Origin: Terricaulis sp.
GTDB lineage: Bacteria > Pseudomonadota > Alphaproteobacteria > Caulobacterales > Aquidulcibacteraceae
Assembly: GCA_024707365.1 (NCBI GenBank)
Contig: JANPZV010000005.1
Location: 124,001-188,000, forward strand
DNA: 64,000 bases
Reading direction: 5' to 3'
The notes below the pieces were generated by a model that made no database searches, was not told where the DNA came from, and was given only the letters and a program-made list of their open reading frames with translations. Each line of letters begins with the position of its first letter. Positions within the stretch are counted from its first letter, which is position 1. Shown here piece by piece: positions 27,730 to 37,069 of this stretch. A program made the position numbers and the translations under genes.

Positions 27730-29856
27730 ATGGGATACAAGGCCTTTTTAAGCTACAGCCGCGCCGATGACCGCGCCGCCCATTGGCTGCACCGGGCGCT
27801 CGATACCTACCGCACGCCGCGCGCGCTGGTGGGCGAGGAGAGCGCCTTCGGCCCCATCCCTCCGCGCCTGCATCCGATTTTCCGCGACCGCACCGATATG
27901 TCCGGCGGCGGCGCGCTGAGCGAGCGGATCGAAAGCGCGCTCAGTGAAAGCGAAGCTTTGGTGGTGCTGTGCAGCCCCGCTTCGGCGCAAAGCGTTTGGG
28001 TCAATCAGGAGGTGGAGCGTTTCATCGCGCTGGGCCGCGGCGCGCGCATCTTTCCTGTGATCCTCGACGGCGAGCCTGAATGCGCCGATGCGGCGCGCGA
28101 ATGCTTTCCGCCGGCGCTGCGCGGCAAAGGCCTGCTCGCCGCCGATCTGCGCGACGTCAAAGCCGCGAACGGGCGCCGCATCGGCGACGGGCGCGAAATC
28201 GGCAAGCTGAAACTGATCGCGGGGCTGCTTGGCGTGCCGCTCGATCGGCTGATCCAGCGCGAACGCCGCCGCCAGCGCACGGCCTTTATGGCGATGAGCG
28301 GGGCGGCGGCCGTGTTCGCCATCGTCGCCGCCGCCGCGCTTTGGCAAACCTTCGCCGTGCAGCGCGCCGCAGCCGGCGTGCTGGCTGAGCAATCGGCGCG
28401 CGAAATTCAGGACGGCAACCTGCCCCGCGCGTTTGAACTCGCCGCCAATGGCGCGCGCGATTATCCGCTCAACCGCGATCGTTTCCTGGCGCAGCTGCGC
28501 TGGCTTGCGTTCGCCACGCGCGGCAGCCAGATCATCCATAATGGCTCCGCGCCGATTGTTGACGCCGCGCTCTCGCCCGATCAGAGCATCGCCGCCAGCA
28601 TCGCGGGAGACGAACTCATCGTCACCGATCTGGCGCGCAACATCACCTGGCGCGAGCCAGGGCCCGAAGGGCTGTTGCTTTCCGCCGTCGCACTCGGGCG
28701 CGGCGTTGTTGCGATCGGCGCGACCGAGGTTGATGAGGAAGATTTCGCAACCGATGGCCGCGTGCACATCCGCCGCGTGAGCGACCGCACGCTGATCGCC
28801 GATTTTCCCGCGAATGCGTTCTTCACGACGATGAACGAACACGGCGAAGATGAGCTAACGCCAAGCGGGATTAGCGCGCGCGGCCTTGCCGTCAGCGCCG
28901 ATGATTCCTTGCTCGCGGTGTGCAGCGAAACCAGCCTTTCTGTGTTCGATATTTCCAAACAAAGCGAGATCTGGCGCGCGCCGGTGGATCCCATGATTGG
29001 CGACACGATCCCGTTCGCTTGCCGCTTCAGCGATGATGGCAAGCACCTCGCGCACGCCGTGCTCGACACCATCTCGATCTATGACGCCGCCAGCGGCGCG
29101 CTCGTGACGCGCGCCAGCGCCGAGGGCGGGCCGGACGATCTCGACGGCCCGTTCTACAACGAGATCCGCCATTATTCCGGCGGCGGCGGCGATCACGATT
29201 TCGGAGATTTGCCGGAGATTTTTCCAATTTGCGGCGGTGATCCCGGCATGCCGGCCTTCATCAGCGCCGTGCAATCGGAGAGTTTCGACCGCGTCAGCAC
29301 CGGCGATCTCGGCGGCGCACGCGCCTTTATCTCGCCTTACAGCTTCATCGCCGTGCAAAGCGCTGCGGCGTTCGCCGCGCGCTGCGCGGGAGAAACCGAA
29401 GCGCCCGCCGCTGAAGATATCAAATCAGGCACAATCGAAAATGCCGGCGATGCGTTTACGGTGACGATCGAAACACCGACGCAATTGCTGGTGCGCGATG
29501 CGCGCGGGGCTGTTGTGTCGCGCATGAACACGCGCGGGGATATCGCCTATGCGGCGCTGGCGGCGGATGGCGTGCTTTTGTTCGCCTCCACCAGCCAAGG
29601 CTCGGAATTGTGGGATGCGCGCCGGGGCCTGCTGATCACCCGCATGCCGTCCATCGCGTGCGATTTCTATTGCAACGCCATCGGCCCGTTCGGCGACGGC
29701 GCGATAAGCGTCACCTATTCCGGCAATGGCGGCTCCAGCGTCTTTGCGTTCGCTGCGCCTGAATTTGATCAGGATATTGATACGCTGATCGGCGCGCTCT
29801 GCCCGCGCTTATTTGGCGCCGCCCGCACCGGCGCGCGCCCGCGCGCCTGCGGCTAA
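27730..29856 (+). CDS. TIR - transmembrane - beta-propeller-like protein
   Basis: 708-aa protein, intact. TIR domain at 1-~130 (MGYKAFLSYSRADDRAAHWL, LVVLCSPASAQSVWVNQE94), with the W-x3-E context of the TIR NADase Glu. LIAGLLGVPLDRLIQRERRR leads to one TM helix at ~185-204. A linker helix follows (VLAEQSAREIQDGNLPRAFELA) of the type that precedes WD40-like propellers, then ~480 residues of irregular beta repeats (DAALSPDQSIAASIAGDEL, AVSADDSLLAVCSETSLSVF). Topology places the propeller across the membrane from the TIR. Encoded on plus between minus-strand ruvA and ruvC, its TAA overlapping the ruvC stop. Signalling or immune function is inference. Confidence 0.7.
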   Translation: MGYKAFLSYSRADDRAAHWLHRALDTYRTPRALVGEESAFGPIPPRLHPIFRDRTDMSGGGALSERIESALSESEALVVLCSPASAQSVWVNQEVERFIALGRGARIFPVILDGEPECADAARECFPPALRGKGLLAADLRDVKAANGRRIGDGREIGKLKLIAGLLGVPLDRLIQRERRRQRTAFMAMSGAAAVFAIVAAAALWQTFAVQRAAAGVLAEQSAREIQDGNLPRAFELAANGARDYPLNRDRFLAQLRWLAFATRGSQIIHNGSAPIVDAALSPDQSIAASIAGDELIVTDLARNITWREPGPEGLLLSAVALGRGVVAIGATEVDEEDFATDGRVHIRRVSDRTLIADFPANAFFTTMNEHGEDELTPSGISARGLAVSADDSLLAVCSETSLSVFDISKQSEIWRAPVDPMIGDTIPFACRFSDDGKHLAHAVLDTISIYDAASGALVTRASAEGGPDDLDGPFYNEIRHYSGGGGDHDFGDLPEIFPICGGDPGMPAFISAVQSESFDRVSTGDLGGARAFISPYSFIAVQSAAAFAARCAGETEAPAAEDIKSGTIENAGDAFTVTIETPTQLLVRDARGAVVSRMNTRGDIAYAALAADGVLLFASTSQGSELWDARRGLLITRMPSIACDFYCNAIGPFGDGAISVTYSGNGGSSVFAFAAPEFDQDIDTLIGALCPRLFGAARTGARPRACG

Positions 29857-30350
29857 GCCCCCGCGCGCCGCCGAAAGCCGCCATGCGCGGCGTGGCAGAG
29901 CGCAACGCCCAGCGCATCGGCCGCATCGGCGCTGACCTCGCCCGCCGTGGGCAGCAGGCGGCGCACCATGAAAGCAATCTGGGTTTTATCGGCCGCGCCC
30001 GAACCCACCACCGCTTTCTTGATCGTGGTGGGCGCGTATTCGGCGACCATGAGCCCGGTGCGCGCCGCCGCCGCCAGCGCAACGCCGCGCGCTTGGCCCA
30101 AGGCCAGCGCCGCGCGCGCATTGGAATTGACGAAGGTTTCCTCCACCGCCGCTTCCTGCGGGCGATATTGATCCATCACCGCCATCAGCCCCTCGAACAC
30201 ATCGTGCAGCCGCGAGGCGAGCTGCTGCTTGGGCGATGGCGCAATCACGCCATGCGCGACATGCGAAAGCCGCGCGCCCTCGCTGAACACGAGGCCCCAA
30301 CCGCATCGGTTAAGGCCCGGATCAACGCCGAGGATCAAAATGCCGCTCAT
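29853..30350 (-). CDS. ruvC: Holliday junction resolvase RuvC
   Basis: Dimeric RNase H-fold nuclease. Catalytic acids: Asp in ILGVDPGLNRCGWG, Glu in AAVEETFVNSN, and the C-terminal DAADALGVALCHAAH pair. 165 aa, intact. Its stop shares bases with the stop of the TIR-propeller gene that separates it from ruvA. Confidence 0.93.
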   Translation of the reverse strand: MSGILILGVDPGLNRCGWGLVFSEGARLSHVAHGVIAPSPKQQLASRLHDVFEGLMAVMDQYRPQEAAVEETFVNSNARAALALGQARGVALAAAARTGLMVAEYAPTTIKKAVVGSGAADKTQIAFMVRRLLPTAGEVSADAADALGVALCHAAHGGFRRRAGA

Positions 30351-30465
30351 CTGGCCCGCCTTCGCGCACGCTGCGCCGCTCCCTTAAGCGAATGGCCCCA
30401 ATCTCTTGCCAAAGCGCTAACCGGCCCCCAGCATGGCGGCGGATGATGGTTCGGGGGCCGAATTG

Positions 30466-31863
30466 ATGAGAGCTTTGCTTGCCGCTGCGGCGCTTTTTGC
30501 GTGCGCTTTTTCCGCGCCCGCTTTCGCCCAGGCGCCCAGCGCCGCCGAACGCAGCCAGGCGCTTGAGCTCTATCGCCATGTCGTGGGCCTCGACACCTCG
30601 GTCGAGGGCAAGAAGAACCCGGAAATGGCGGCCTATCTCGCCGCACGCTTCCGCGCCGCCGGTTTTGCCGAGGAAGACATCCACATCATCAACGTGGCCG
30701 ATACGGCCGGGCTTCTCGTGCGCTATCGCGGCGACGGTTCGGGCGGGCGGCCTATTCTTTTGCTGGCGCACATGGATGTCGTGCCCGCGCACCGCAGCGA
30801 TTGGGAGCGCGATCCGTTCACCTTCATCGAAGAAGGCGGCTTCTTCTTCGGGCGCGGCTCGCTCGATAACAAAGCCGGCCTCATCCATATCGCGGCCACG
30901 CTACTCACGCTGCGCGGCGAAGGCTTTACGCCCACGCGCGATCTCATCCTCTGGTTCTCCGGCGATGAAGAAACCACCGGCGCGACCACCACGGCGCTGC
31001 TCAACGAGCACCGCGCGCTGATCGGCGATGCTGAGTTCGCGCTCAATTCAGACGCCGGCGGCGGCGCGCTGACGCAGAACAACCAGCCGATCCGCTACGG
31101 CCTGCAAACCGCGGAAAAAACCTTCGCCAGCTTCACCTTCACCGCGCGCAATCCGGGCGGGCATTCCTCCGCCCCGCGCGCCGACAATGCGATTTATGAA
31201 CTGGCCGATGCGCTGACGCGGCTGCGCGCGTTCCAATTTCCGCTGATGTGGAACGACACCACGCTCGCCATGCTGCGCCAAAGCGCCGAGGGCGTGGCCG
31301 GCCCGCAAGCTGAAGCGATGCGGCGCTTTGCCGCCAATCCGCAAGATCGCCGCGCCCAGCAAAACGTCGCGCAAATCGCCGACCTTTCCTCGACGCTGCG
31401 CACCACCTGCGTCGCCACGCTGCTGAGCGGCGGGCACGCGGAAAACGCGCTGCCGCAAAGCGCCGTCGCCACCGTGAATTGCCGGATATTCCCCGGCGTG
31501 GCCGTGGCGGAGGTGGAAGCGGAATTGCGCGCCATCGCCGGCGAGGGCGTTGAGGTCGCGCCGTTTGGCCCATCGAGCGCCAGCGACGCTTCCCCGCTGC
31601 GCGCCGACATCGTGCAGGCCGTCACCCGCGCCGTGCACGCGCACGCGCCGGGCGTGGGCGTCACGCCGATGATGTCCGCCGGGGCCACCGATGGGCTCTA
31701 TTTCCGCGCCGCCGGCATCCCGACATACGGGGTGGGCGGAGTGTTCATTCGCGGTTCAGACGCCTTCGCCCACGGCCTCAATGAGCGCGTGCCGGTGGAG
31801 CGCTTCTATAACGGGCTCACCCATTGGCGCGTGCTGCTGACGGAAATCGCCGGGCCGCGCTGA
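30466..31863 (+). CDS. Secreted M20-family metallopeptidase
   Basis: Exported zinc peptidase, ~465 aa. ATG at 30466 gives a clean signal peptide (MRALLAAAALFACAFSAPAFAQ). Metal ligands of the M20 core: LLLAHMDVVP, GRGSLDNKAG and SGDEETTGA; lid-domain GGHSSAPRADNAIYELADAL; terminal His in DAFAHGLNERV. Carboxypeptidase or dipeptidase activity is typical. Divergent from ruvC. Confidence 0.83.
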   Translation: MRALLAAAALFACAFSAPAFAQAPSAAERSQALELYRHVVGLDTSVEGKKNPEMAAYLAARFRAAGFAEEDIHIINVADTAGLLVRYRGDGSGGRPILLLAHMDVVPAHRSDWERDPFTFIEEGGFFFGRGSLDNKAGLIHIAATLLTLRGEGFTPTRDLILWFSGDEETTGATTTALLNEHRALIGDAEFALNSDAGGGALTQNNQPIRYGLQTAEKTFASFTFTARNPGGHSSAPRADNAIYELADALTRLRAFQFPLMWNDTTLAMLRQSAEGVAGPQAEAMRRFAANPQDRRAQQNVAQIADLSSTLRTTCVATLLSGGHAENALPQSAVATVNCRIFPGVAVAEVEAELRAIAGEGVEVAPFGPSSASDASPLRADIVQAVTRAVHAHAPGVGVTPMMSAGATDGLYFRAAGIPTYGVGGVFIRGSDAFAHGLNERVPVERFYNGLTHWRVLLTEIAGPR

Positions 31864-31931
31864 TCTCAAAAGCGCCACGCTTGCGCCTACGCTGATGGAA
31901 GCCGCGCCGTGCGGCCACGAAAGAGGATTTC

Positions 31932-32336
31932 ATGCGCACACTGTTCGCCGCCACCCTGTTCGCCGCGTGCGCCGCCGCCACGCACGCCTTCGCCGCGCTG
32001 CCGCCGCAGGTTTACGCCGATGCGCGTGAGGGCGCGGCGGACGTGATCGTGATCGAGGTCTCGAACGTCGAAACCACAGGGCCGATGAGCTGCGCCGTCA
32101 CCGGCCATGTGCTGCGCGTCGAACGCGGCGCGCGCTACAGCGCCCATGAAGAGGTGCGCATCAATGTGCCCTGCCTTGGCCATTCGGACGCCCAGCCCCA
32201 TCCGGGCCCGGCGATCTATCAAGGCACGCAAAACTTGCGCGAAAGCCGCTACGCCCGCGCCTACCTGAACGGCGGCGCGCTGGCGCTGTATCAGTTCCAG
32301 ATCCTCACCAGCCCCGATCAGGCGCCGCGGGACTGA
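31932..32336 (+). CDS. Hypothetical secreted protein
   Basis: 134 aa with a signal peptide (MRTLFAATLFAACAAATHAFA). The mature part has two Cys (PMSCAVTGHVL and INVPCLGHSD), possibly disulfide-bonded, and a C-terminal YLNGGALALYQFQIL. No family recognised. Stop lies 10 bp from the convergent membrane-protein gene. Confidence 0.55.
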   Translation: MRTLFAATLFAACAAATHAFAALPPQVYADAREGAADVIVIEVSNVETTGPMSCAVTGHVLRVERGARYSAHEEVRINVPCLGHSDAQPHPGPAIYQGTQNLRESRYARAYLNGGALALYQFQILTSPDQAPRD

Positions 32337-32346
32337 AGGGCTAACA

Positions 32347-33047
32347 CTAGTCGGTCTGCGCAAGCGCCCTCAGTCTCTGAAGTATCGCCTCGCGCTCTGT
32401 GGGGGAGGCGCTCGCGTGAATTTGCATGATCGCTTAATGCGTTAGCGATCATTGCCGCAGACCGGAATAACAAAATCGCGCCCTCTACAATGTCGGGCAT
32501 TTGTTTCTGCGGATGCGCGCCGACGCGAGCGAAACTCTGCTTTAGTGATTTCACCATTAGCGCGATCTGCGACGTACCGTACAGGTACGCCATCACGATG
32601 CTATCGGGCAGCGAGTCGAGTCGCGCTTCAACGAGAGCCATCGGCTCCGGTTCGAGGCTCAAAATGACATCCGCTTTTGCCCGGCTCTCAGGCAGCGACA
32701 AATCACCGATTGTATTTTTCAGCCCAGCCAACCATGAAGCCCGCAAACAGCTCAACTAGGTGGAGGTGATTTCTGACGATCGAATCCACCATAAGAAATG
32801 ATGAGATGCGTCGCTCTTCTTCTTCGATAGATCGCTTTTTGGACTCTAGATCGAATGCAAATGAACCCGAGGCCAGAAGGCCGAAGAGGCCAATGAGGTT
32901 GCCGAACAAGGCCCCGTAGAAATTTAAATCGGTGTCCCAGCCTGCCCGAGCAACGAGGCGCTCGGCGACGACTGCCGCACTGACGATAATCGAGGTGGCG
33001 GCAAGCAAGATCCACGTACGCGAGGTAATGTCGCGCAGCGAAAACAT
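32347..33047 (-). CDS. Lower-GC two-helix membrane protein of unknown function, two frame slips
   Basis: Reconstructed ~232 aa. Two N-terminal TM helices (TWILLAATSIIVSAAVVAE and FYGALFGNLIGLFGLLASGS), a charged linker (KKRSIEEEERR) and a helical cytosolic part (YLYGTSQIALMVKSLKQSF; DIVEGAILLFRSAAMIANA). T5 at 32715-32719 on plus should be T4 (GWAENTIGDLSLPES). A second slip near 32432 gives the natural C-terminus SPTEREAILQRLRALAQTD, TAG at 32347. GC and codon use differ from secA beside it, suggesting acquisition. No family recognised. Confidence 0.45.
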
Positions 33048-33050
33048 GCC

Positions 33051-35768
33051 TTAAGCGCTCGCCGCTTCCTGGCCGTGGCAATATTTGAATTTCTTGCCTG
33101 AGCCGCAGGGGCACGGGGCGTTGCGCGAGACTTTGCCCCAGGTGCTGGGGTTGTGCCGGTCAAACCCATCGGGCGCGAGCGGATGCGCGTTCGGATCGGC
33201 GGCGACAGCCGCGGTCATTTCGTTCTCGCCCGTATCGGGATTGTTGTGGATCATCTCGTACGTGCGCGGCGCCTGCGGCGGGCGCGCGGCTTCATCGACT
33301 TGGCCGATCTGCAGCAGCAGCAGCATGCGCGTCACCGTGGTGCGCAGATCCAGCAGCATGCGCTCAAACAGCGTGAACGCTTCGGTTTTGAACTCGTTGA
33401 GCGGATCGCGCTGGCCGTAGCCGCGCAGGTGGATCACCGAGCGCAGATGATCGAGCAGCGAAAGGTGCTCGCGCCAGCGCATGTCCACCACCGAGAGCAG
33501 CACTTGCTTTTCCACCGCGCGCAGGCGCTCAGGCCCCAGCATCGCGGCTTTTTGCGCATAGGCCTGGTCAACCTCGCGCAGCAAACGCTCGATAATCTCG
33601 GCCTGGGCGATGCCTTCTTCGGCGGCCCATGCGGTGAACAGGATCTCCAGCCCGAAAATCTCGCGGGCTTCCACGATCATGCCTTCGGTGTCCCATTGCT
33701 CGGGATAGGCCTTTTCCGGCATGTGCCGCCAGACGAGCTTATCGACGACGTCATGGCGCATGTCCTTGACGATGGGCGCCACATCAGCGGTGCGCATGAA
33801 TTCGATGCGTTGCTCAAAGATCGCCTTGCGCTGATCGTTGATCACATCGTCGTATTTCAGCAGGTTTTTGCGGATTTCAAAGTTGCGCTGCTCAACCCGG
33901 CGCTGGCTGGTTTCCAGCGCCTTGTTCATCCAGGGGTGAACGATCGCCTCGCCTTCTTTGATGCCAAGGCCGCGCATAATCGCATCCAGCCGCTCGGCGG
34001 CGAAGATGCGCAAAAGATCATCCTCAAGACAGATATAGAATTTCGACTTGCCCGGATCGCCCTGGCGGCCGGTGCGGCCGCGCAGCTGGTTGTCGATGCG
34101 GCGGCTTTCGTGCCGCTCGGTGCCAAGCACGTAGAGCCCGCCCGCTTCCAGCGCCTGGGCCTTCTTGCTTTCCACGTCCACACTGATCTGGCGCTTGATC
34201 GCCGCGATCTGATCGGGCGTTTCATCGCCCTTGAGCGCGGATTTAAGGCGCATTTCGACATTGCCGCCGAGCTGAATATCGGTGCCGCGGCCGGCCATGT
34301 TGGTGGCGATCGTCACCGCGCCAGGCACGCCGGCTTGTGCCACGATCTGCGCTTCCTGCTCGTGATAGCGCGCGTTCAGCACCTGGTGCGGGATGCCGCG
34401 CTGCTTGAGCATGGTGGAGAGATATTCCGATTTCTCGATCGACACGGTGCCGACCAGAACCGGCTGGCCGCGGCGGTTCGTATCTTCGATATCGGCGATG
34501 ATGGCGGCGAATTTTTCCTTCGCGGTGCGGTAGACCTCATCGTCATCATCGATGCGCTTGATCGGGCGATTGGTCGGCACTTCCATGACATCGAGCTTGT
34601 AGATGTCGCCAAACTCGGCCGCCTCGGTGGAGGCGGTGCCGGTCATGCCGGCGAGCTTGTCATAGAGGCGGAAATAATTCTGGAAGGTGATCGAGGCCAG
34701 CGTCTGGTTTTCCGGCTGGATGTTCACCTTTTCCTTGGCTTCGATGGCTTGGTGTAGGCCTTCGGAAAGGCGGCGCCCGCTCATCATGCGGCCGGTGAAT
34801 TCATCGATCAGAACAACCTCGTTGTCCTTGACGATATAATCCTTATCGCGCTGGAACAGATTGTGCGCGCGCAACGCTTGGTTGGCGTGGTGCACCAGCG
34901 AAATGTTCGCCGGCTCATAGAGCGAGCCTTGCAGGATGCCCGCTTCGGTGAGCAGCTCCTCGATCTTCTCGGAGCCATCTTCGGTGAAAGTGATCGAGCG
35001 TTGTTTTTCGTCATGCTCGAAATGCTCAGGCCGCAGCAGCGGGATGATCGCATCGATCTGCCGGTAGAGATCGGAGCGATCTTCGGTGGGGCCGGAAATG
35101 ATCAGCGGCGTGCGCGCTTCATCGATCAGGATCGAATCCACTTCATCAACGATGGCGTAGCGGTGCCCGCGCTGGACCATCTCGCCCAGCGAATACTTCA
35201 TGTTATCGCGCAGATAATCGAAGCCGAACTCGTTATTGGTGCCGTAGGTGACATCCGCGGCGTAGGCTTGGCGGCGCTCGTTATCGTAGAGGCCGTGCAC
35301 GATGACGCCGGTGGAAAGCCCCAGGAACCGATAAATCTGCCCCATCCACTCGCTGTCGCGCTTGGCGAGGTAATCGTTCACGGTGATGACGTGCACGCCC
35401 CGGCTTTCGAGCGCATTGAGATAGGTGGGCAGCGTGGCGACCAGGGTTTTGCCCTCGCCGGTGCGCATTTCGGCGATGCGGCCTGCGTGCAGGATCATCC
35501 CGCCCATCATCTGCACATCGAAATGGCGCATCCCCAGCGTGCGCTTGGCCGCCTCGCGCACGGTGGCGAAGGCTTCGGGCAGCACGTCGTCCAGCTTGGC
35601 CCCGCGCGCCAGGCGGTGGCGATATTCGCTGGTCTTATTGCGCAGCGCCTCGTCCGAGAGCGCCTCGAAGGTCGGCTCCAGCGCATTGATGCGCGCAACC
35701 ATGGGGCGCAGGCCGCGCACCTTGCGATCGTTGACGGAACCGAAAATCTGCTTGGCGAGGTTGAGCAT
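33051..35768 (-). CDS. secA: Preprotein translocase ATPase SecA
   Basis: Motor of the Sec export pathway. DEAD-motor Walker [12 protein letters not shown], the [19 protein letters not shown]alker B region, [10 protein letters not shown] of NBD2, the IRA1/scaffold segment ([16 protein letters not shown]: [17 protein letters not shown]) and the C-terminal zinc site [17 protein letters not shown] at 35768 ([16 protein letters not shown]); open frame upstream is not SecA-like. ~905 aa, intact. Divergent from the parvulin gene, as in many alphaproteobacteria. Confidence 0.93.
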   Translation of the reverse strand: MLNLAKQIFGSVNDRKVRGLRPMVARINALEPTFEALSDEALRNKTSEYRHRLARGAKLDDVLPEAFATVREAAKRTLGMRHFDVQMMGGMILHAGRIAEMRTGEGKTLVATLPTYLNALESRGVHVITVNDYLAKRDSEWMGQIYRFLGLSTGVIVHGLYDNERRQAYAADVTYGTNNEFGFDYLRDNMKYSLGEMVQRGHRYAIVDEVDSILIDEARTPLIISGPTEDRSDLYRQIDAIIPLLRPEHFEHDEKQRSITFTEDGSEKIEELLTEAGILQGSLYEPANISLVHHANQALRAHNLFQRDKDYIVKDNEVVLIDEFTGRMMSGRRLSEGLHQAIEAKEKVNIQPENQTLASITFQNYFRLYDKLAGMTGTASTEAAEFGDIYKLDVMEVPTNRPIKRIDDDDEVYRTAKEKFAAIIADIEDTNRRGQPVLVGTVSIEKSEYLSTMLKQRGIPHQVLNARYHEQEAQIVAQAGVPGAVTIATNMAGRGTDIQLGGNVEMRLKSALKGDETPDQIAAIKRQISVDVESKKAQALEAGGLYVLGTERHESRRIDNQLRGRTGRQGDPGKSKFYICLEDDLLRIFAAERLDAIMRGLGIKEGEAIVHPWMNKALETSQRRVEQRNFEIRKNLLKYDDVINDQRKAIFEQRIEFMRTADVAPIVKDMRHDVVDKLVWRHMPEKAYPEQWDTEGMIVEAREIFGLEILFTAWAAEEGIAQAEIIERLLREVDQAYAQKAAMLGPERLRAVEKQVLLSVVDMRWREHLSLLDHLRSVIHLRGYGQRDPLNEFKTEAFTLFERMLLDLRTTVTRMLLLLQIGQVDEAARPPQAPRTYEMIHNNPDTGENEMTAAVAADPNAHPLAPDGFDRHNPSTWGKVSRNAPCPCGSGKKFKYCHGQEAASA

Positions 35769-36001
35769 GTGGCGCGATCTTAAATCCGTTGGCGCCGCCA
35801 AAAACGACGCGCTGTCCCAAATCAAAGAGTTGGATTTTGTTGTCTTTTTTGAGACTCTCCGGGGCGCGCCCACCTGCGAATTCACTCTTGATGCGTGCGC
35901 CCGCGAGACTTAAGAGCGCCCCTTGGGCGTGTCAATGCGACCTCGGAGGAGGTTCGCGGCCCGGCGCGCACCTTTACACGCCCCAACGGGAGGCAGAACG
36001 C

Positions 36002-37069
36002 ATGCCCTTGTTTCGCCGCGCGCCTTTCGCCGCCCTCATCTGCGCCGCCCTGCTCGCCGGGTGCGGGCTTGGCCAAGATCCAGGCGCCGATGGCGGCTCG
36101 ATCAACGATCCGGTGGTCGCCGCCACCGTGAACGGGCGGCCGATTTATATCGAGGATGTGCGCACCTATGCGGTGGCGCGCGGGCTGATGCAGGAGGGCG
36201 AGGATCTCGACGCCAATTCCGACGCCTTCTACCTTGCGCTGGAAGAGCTGATCCAAACCCGGCTGTTCGCCATGGAGGCCGAAGCGCGCGGGTTTGACCG
36301 CGAGCCGCACGTGCGCCGCCAGTTGGAAAACGCCCGCGAGCGGGTGCTGGCCAATTCCATCTATGATGAAATCGATCAGCGCGCCGTCGATCCGGCCACG
36401 ATCGAGCGGCTTTACCGCGAAAACAGCGCGCGCCTGGCTGGCGGCCAAGAGGTGCGCCTGCGCATGATGCGCTTTGAAACCCGCGAGGAAGCCGATGCGG
36501 CGCTGCGCCGGCTCAATGCCGGCGAACGCTTTGAGGTGCTGGCGTTTGAGCTCTCCACCGAGCGCAACACCGCCCCCGATGGCGGCGACATTGGCTTCAG
36601 CAAAGTCGATGATCTCGCCCCGCCGGTGCGGCAGGCGCTGGATCGGGCCAATGTCGGCCAAGTGATCGGCCCGCTTGATCTCGACGGCGCCTGGCTTGTG
36701 ATGCGGCTTGAGGATCGCCGCGAGGGCGCGATGCCGAGCCTTGAGACGCTGCGCCCGCGTATCATCGCCTGGCAGCGCTTCCGCGAAATCCAGACGCTGC
36801 ACGAAGAATTGGAGCGCAACGCCCGCATCGAGCGCTTGCGCGGGGCGGACAATCGCGGCTTTGAGCCGGGCGGAGAGGTGCTCGCCCCCGGCGATGCGCC
36901 AAGCCCTGCGCCAACGCCCACGCCTGAGCCGGCGACGCCCCGCCCCGCGCCGGACGCCGGCGCCGCCCCTGGCGCTGCGCCGCCGCCTTTCCCCTTCCCC
37001 ATGAGCCCTGGCGCGCAAACCCAGCGCCAGCAGCCCGCCCCCGTGCAAGAGGAGCCGGCCCAGCCATGA
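36002..37069 (+). CDS. Parvulin-type peptidyl-prolyl isomerase lipoprotein
   Basis: Periplasmic folding factor of the PpiC/SurA group, ~355 aa. Lipobox LLAGC follows a short signal sequence. SurA-N-like helices (LALEELIQTRLFAMEAEARG) precede a rotamase domain at ~165-255 (VRLRMMRFETREEADAALRRL, PDGGDIGFSKVDDLAPPVRQAL, GPLDLDGAWLVMRLED). The tail is Pro/Ala rich. ATG at 36002. Its stop overlaps the argJ start (ATGA). Confidence 0.8.
   Translation: MPLFRRAPFAALICAALLAGCGLGQDPGADGGSINDPVVAATVNGRPIYIEDVRTYAVARGLMQEGEDLDANSDAFYLALEELIQTRLFAMEAEARGFDREPHVRRQLENARERVLANSIYDEIDQRAVDPATIERLYRENSARLAGGQEVRLRMMRFETREEADAALRRLNAGERFEVLAFELSTERNTAPDGGDIGFSKVDDLAPPVRQALDRANVGQVIGPLDLDGAWLVMRLEDRREGAMPSLETLRPRIIAWQRFREIQTLHEELERNARIERLRGADNRGFEPGGEVLAPGDAPSPAPTPTPEPATPRPAPDAGAAPGAAPPPFPFPMSPGAQTQRQQPAPVQEEPAQP

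Noticed and set aside
33153..34757. 534-codon open frame antisense to secA
   Set aside because: Shadow of SecA codons; no motif, no plausible start site context.
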